A stretch of DNA of 64,000 bases from Serratia liquefaciens. GTDB lineage: Bacteria > Pseudomonadota > Gammaproteobacteria > Enterobacterales > Enterobacteriaceae. The notes below the pieces were generated by a model. The model was not told the DNA's origin. It did no database searches and worked only from the letters and a program-made list of their open reading frames with translations. The stretch spans positions 2,913,019-2,977,018 of the forward strand of contig NZ_CP088930.1 of the NCBI RefSeq assembly GCF_027594825.1. The letters are read 5' to 3'. How positions within the stretch are numbered: position 1 is the stretch's first letter; each line of letters opens with the position of its first letter. Made by a program: the position numbers and the translations under genes. Positions 62,300 through 64,000 of this stretch are shown one piece after another.

Positions 62300-62962
62300 T
62301 TATTGCAGCGGGCTGAGGGTGATCTCGACGCGACGGTTTTGCGCCTTGCCTTCTGCCGTGCTGTTGGAAGCGATCGGATTGTCCGGACCTGCCCCGGTGG
62401 TGCGAATGCGGTTAGCCGCCACGCCCTGGGTGATTAACGCGCTGCCAACGCCGTCGGCACGTTGCTGGGACAGGGTCATGTTCAGTGAGCGGGAGCCGGT
62501 GCTGTCGGTGTAGCCGACCACGTTAACCGCCGTTTTCGGGTATTCCTTCAGGACCATGGCAACGCCGGTCAGGGTGTTGGCGCCTGCTGGTTTCAGGGTG
62601 GCGCTGCTGCTGTCAAAGGTGACATTGTTCGGCATGTTCAGAACGATATTGTCGCCCTGACGGGTAACGCTGACGCCGGTGCCTTTCATTTTGTCGCGCA
62701 GCTTGGCTTCCTGCACGTCCATGTAATAGCCGGCACCGCCGCCCAATGCCGCACCGGCCGCTGCGCCGATCAGTGCGCCTTTGCCGCGGTCTTTTTTCGA
62801 CGAGGACAGCATGCCTACGCCGGCACCCAGCGCGGCGCCCAGGCCTGCGCCAATGCCGGATTTACCGGCTTCGGATTCCCCGGTGTACGGGTTGGTGGTA
62901 CAGGCTGACAGCGTGAGCGCCACGCTCACCGCGCCGGCAATAATCGCAATGCGTTTTTTCAT
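62300..62962 (-). CDS. yiaD: YiaD, OmpA-family outer-membrane lipoprotein
   Basis: This 220-residue lipoprotein has the lipobox LTLSAC (Cys21). A glycine-rich zipper domain (GIGAGLGAALGAGVG and GAAAGAALGGGAG) follows, then an OmpA-like peptidoglycan-binding domain (about residues 105-215) with VGYTDSTGS and NRRVEITL. It matches E. coli YiaD. In E. coli it is near ghrB and tag, as here. Confidence 0.94.
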   Translation of the reverse strand: MKKRIAIIAGAVSVALTLSACTTNPYTGESEAGKSGIGAGLGAALGAGVGMLSSSKKDRGKGALIGAAAGAALGGGAGYYMDVQEAKLRDKMKGTGVSVTRQGDNIVLNMPNNVTFDSSSATLKPAGANTLTGVAMVLKEYPKTAVNVVGYTDSTGSRSLNMTLSQQRADGVGSALITQGVAANRIRTTGAGPDNPIASNSTAEGKAQNRRVEITLSPLQ

Positions 62963-63084
62963 CTTTTTTCCTTTGTGGCATCAGAATCTGGGTGCGCCAA
63001 TCCAATTTGGGGGGCGCTAAAAAACCGTTGTCGGCACGCCAAGACGTACCGAAGCGCTACTATGACGCGGATACTTTCCGGCAG

Positions 63085-63212
63085 TTCCGGAAAAAAACGT
63101 GACAAAATATAAGCGGATAACGGGCTTGAGCCTGTTATCCGGCAAAAAGCGAGGGAATACCATGCAGCGGATTCTGAATTGAACGCATCCCGGTGTGGGA
63201 TGCGCCTTTTTT
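63085..63212 (+). ncRNA. Candidate unannotated short transcript upstream of yiaD
   Basis: Plus strand in the yiaD-yiaC spacer: weak promoter-like TTCCGG-N17-TATAAG (63085-63113), a 12-bp hairpin (63114-63141), AGCGAGGG before a six-codon ORF ATG-TGA (63162-63182), then a clean terminator with T6. No plus-strand gene exists upstream or downstream, so the terminator has no annotated client. It may be a small RNA or leader-type transcript. See findings. Confidence 0.4.
63184..63212 (+). terminator. Orphan intrinsic terminator on the plus strand
   Basis: A perfect 8-bp stem CGCATCCC / GGGATGCG with loop GGTGT, followed by CC and TTTTTT. It faces the plus strand, where no gene precedes it. On the minus strand the A-run leads and no T-run follows, although it may still shape the end of yiaC. 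Confidence 0.85.
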
Positions 63213-63230
63213 AGCCGGAAGTGACAAGAT

Positions 63231-63665
63231 TTAGACTGCGGAAGGCCAGTTCATGATTAAGGTATAGGCCTGAGTTTCTTCGTTAAACAGACGCTGCGTC
63301 ACCTGAAAACCCAGCTTGTGGTAGAACGCGCAGGCGCGCAGGTTTTGCTGATACACCTCCAGGCTTAGCTGGGGATAGCGCTGTTGTACGTGCGCCATCA
63401 GTGCCTGCCCGACGCCGCGGCCATGAAAGGCCTGTTCAACGAACAGTGCGCCAATAAAGCGTTGATCCAACACGCTGATAAACCCGACGATTTCCCCTTG
63501 ATGCCAATAGGCCCAGCTTTGCGCTCGCGGCAGATAGTTTTCCCGCACCAGCGTCGCGCTTTCTTGCCAGTAACTTTCCTTGACGAACGGGTGCGCAGCA
63601 ATGGTGCTGGGCAACCACAAGGCCATTAACCGCTCCATGTCTGCCGGTTGGCAGGGGCGGATCAC
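63231..63665 (-). CDS. yiaC: YiaC, GNAT N-acetyltransferase
   Basis: This GNAT protein is 144 residues from GTG 63665, reading MIRPCQPADMERLMALWL as E. coli YiaC begins MIREAQ. The GTG overlaps the tag stop (GTGA), which supports this start over an ATG 8 codons upstream. The acetyl-CoA loop is GRGVGQALM (Q/RxxGxG/A type). E. coli YiaC is a lysine N-acetyltransferase. Confidence 0.9.
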   Translation of the reverse strand: MIRPCQPADMERLMALWLPSTIAAHPFVKESYWQESATLVRENYLPRAQSWAYWHQGEIVGFISVLDQRFIGALFVEQAFHGRGVGQALMAHVQQRYPQLSLEVYQQNLRACAFYHKLGFQVTQRLFNEETQAYTLIMNWPSAV

Positions 63666-64000
63666 TGCGGCTTTGGGTAGCAGAGGCACCCTGTCAGATG
63701 ATCGTTCACCAGCCCGCTGGCCTGCATAAAGGCGTAACAGGTGGTGGAGCCGATAAATTTGAAGCCGCGTTTTTTCAGTGCCTTGGACAAGGCGTCCGAG
63801 CGCTCGGTTTTCGCCGGCACCTGGCCCAGCGTCTGCCAGCTGTTGAGCTGTGGTTCTCCGTCGACAAAGGACCAGATGAAAGTGACAAAATCCTCCCCGG
63901 CCGCCTCCATCGCCAGATAGGCTTTGGCATTGGCGATGATGGCTTCAATTTTTCCCCGGTGGCGGATAATGCCGCTGTCCTGCAGCAGCGTTGCTATCTC
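63662..64000 (-). CDS. tag: Tag, 3-methyladenine DNA glycosylase I (5' end beyond window)
   Basis: This partial gene reads in from 64000 with 112 residues before the TGA at 63662-63664. The segment SGIIRHRGKIEAIIANAKAY and TFIWSFVDGEP match Tag, with the C-terminal TTCYAFMQASGLVNDHLTGC carrying the zinc cysteine/histidine pattern. It removes 3-methyladenine from DNA. An internal methionine at 63910 is not the start. It is coupled to yiaC by GTGA. Confidence 0.93.
   Translation of the reverse strand, partial: EIATLLQDSGIIRHRGKIEAIIANAKAYLAMEAAGEDFVTFIWSFVDGEPQLNSWQTLGQVPAKTERSDALSKALKKRGFKFIGSTTCYAFMQASGLVNDHLTGCLCYPKPQ

Overview
The window is chromosomal DNA of an enterobacterium, most likely Serratia or a close relative in the Yersiniaceae. 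The basis is very close protein similarity and gene order to the Escherichia coli replication-origin region, combined with a 2-ketogluconate (kgu) operon, a single ERIC-type repeat and several accessory genes absent from that E. coli region. The species cannot be fixed from the sequence alone. I see no rRNA or tRNA gene, no CRISPR array, no insertion sequence and no prophage.

Positions 1-8038 hold ravA (cut by the window edge)-viaA, asnA/asnC, mioC, the chromosomal origin oriC (DnaA boxes, GATC cluster and AT-rich 13-mers between mioC and mnmG), mnmG and rsmG. Positions 8039-15619 hold the complete F1Fo ATP synthase operon atpIBEFHAGDC, with a recognisable promoter and an intrinsic terminator. 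Positions 15620-19253 hold glmU-glmS (UDP-GlcNAc precursor synthesis). Positions 19425-24139 hold the Pho-regulated phosphate uptake operon pstSCAB-phoU behind a tandem Pho box.

Positions 24261-33875 are more accessory: an amino-acid-type ABC uptake operon without its own ATPase, the yieH/adeP/yieF/yieE set (conserved in E. coli but rearranged), a secreted hydrolase-like protein whose nucleophile appears to be lost, a lysine/ornithine N-hydroxylase-like flavoprotein with no visible siderophore genes, and a metallo-beta-lactamase-fold protein. Positions 34031-44624 return to the core: mnmE-yidC-yidD-rnpA-rpmH on the minus strand, divergent from dnaA-dnaN-recF-gyrB.

Positions 44748-56000 hold yidA, a threonine-dehydratase/ornithine-cyclodeaminase pair, yidR, yidQ, the heat-shock genes ibpA-ibpB (sigma-32 promoter plus two ROSE-like RNA thermometers), yidE, avtA and malS. 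Positions 56100-64000 hold a RelB/CopG-RelE/ParE toxin-antitoxin module with a perfect palindromic operator, the 2-ketogluconate operon (ptxS, kguE, kguK, kguT and a ghrB-type reductase acting as kguD, with an ERIC element inside it), yiaD, a possible unannotated small transcript, yiaC and a truncated tag.

Most of the window is conserved housekeeping DNA. No large new system is obvious. The best leads are the possible small RNA upstream of yiaD, the orphan N-hydroxylase, the degenerate hydrolase, and the dehydratase/cyclodeaminase pair.
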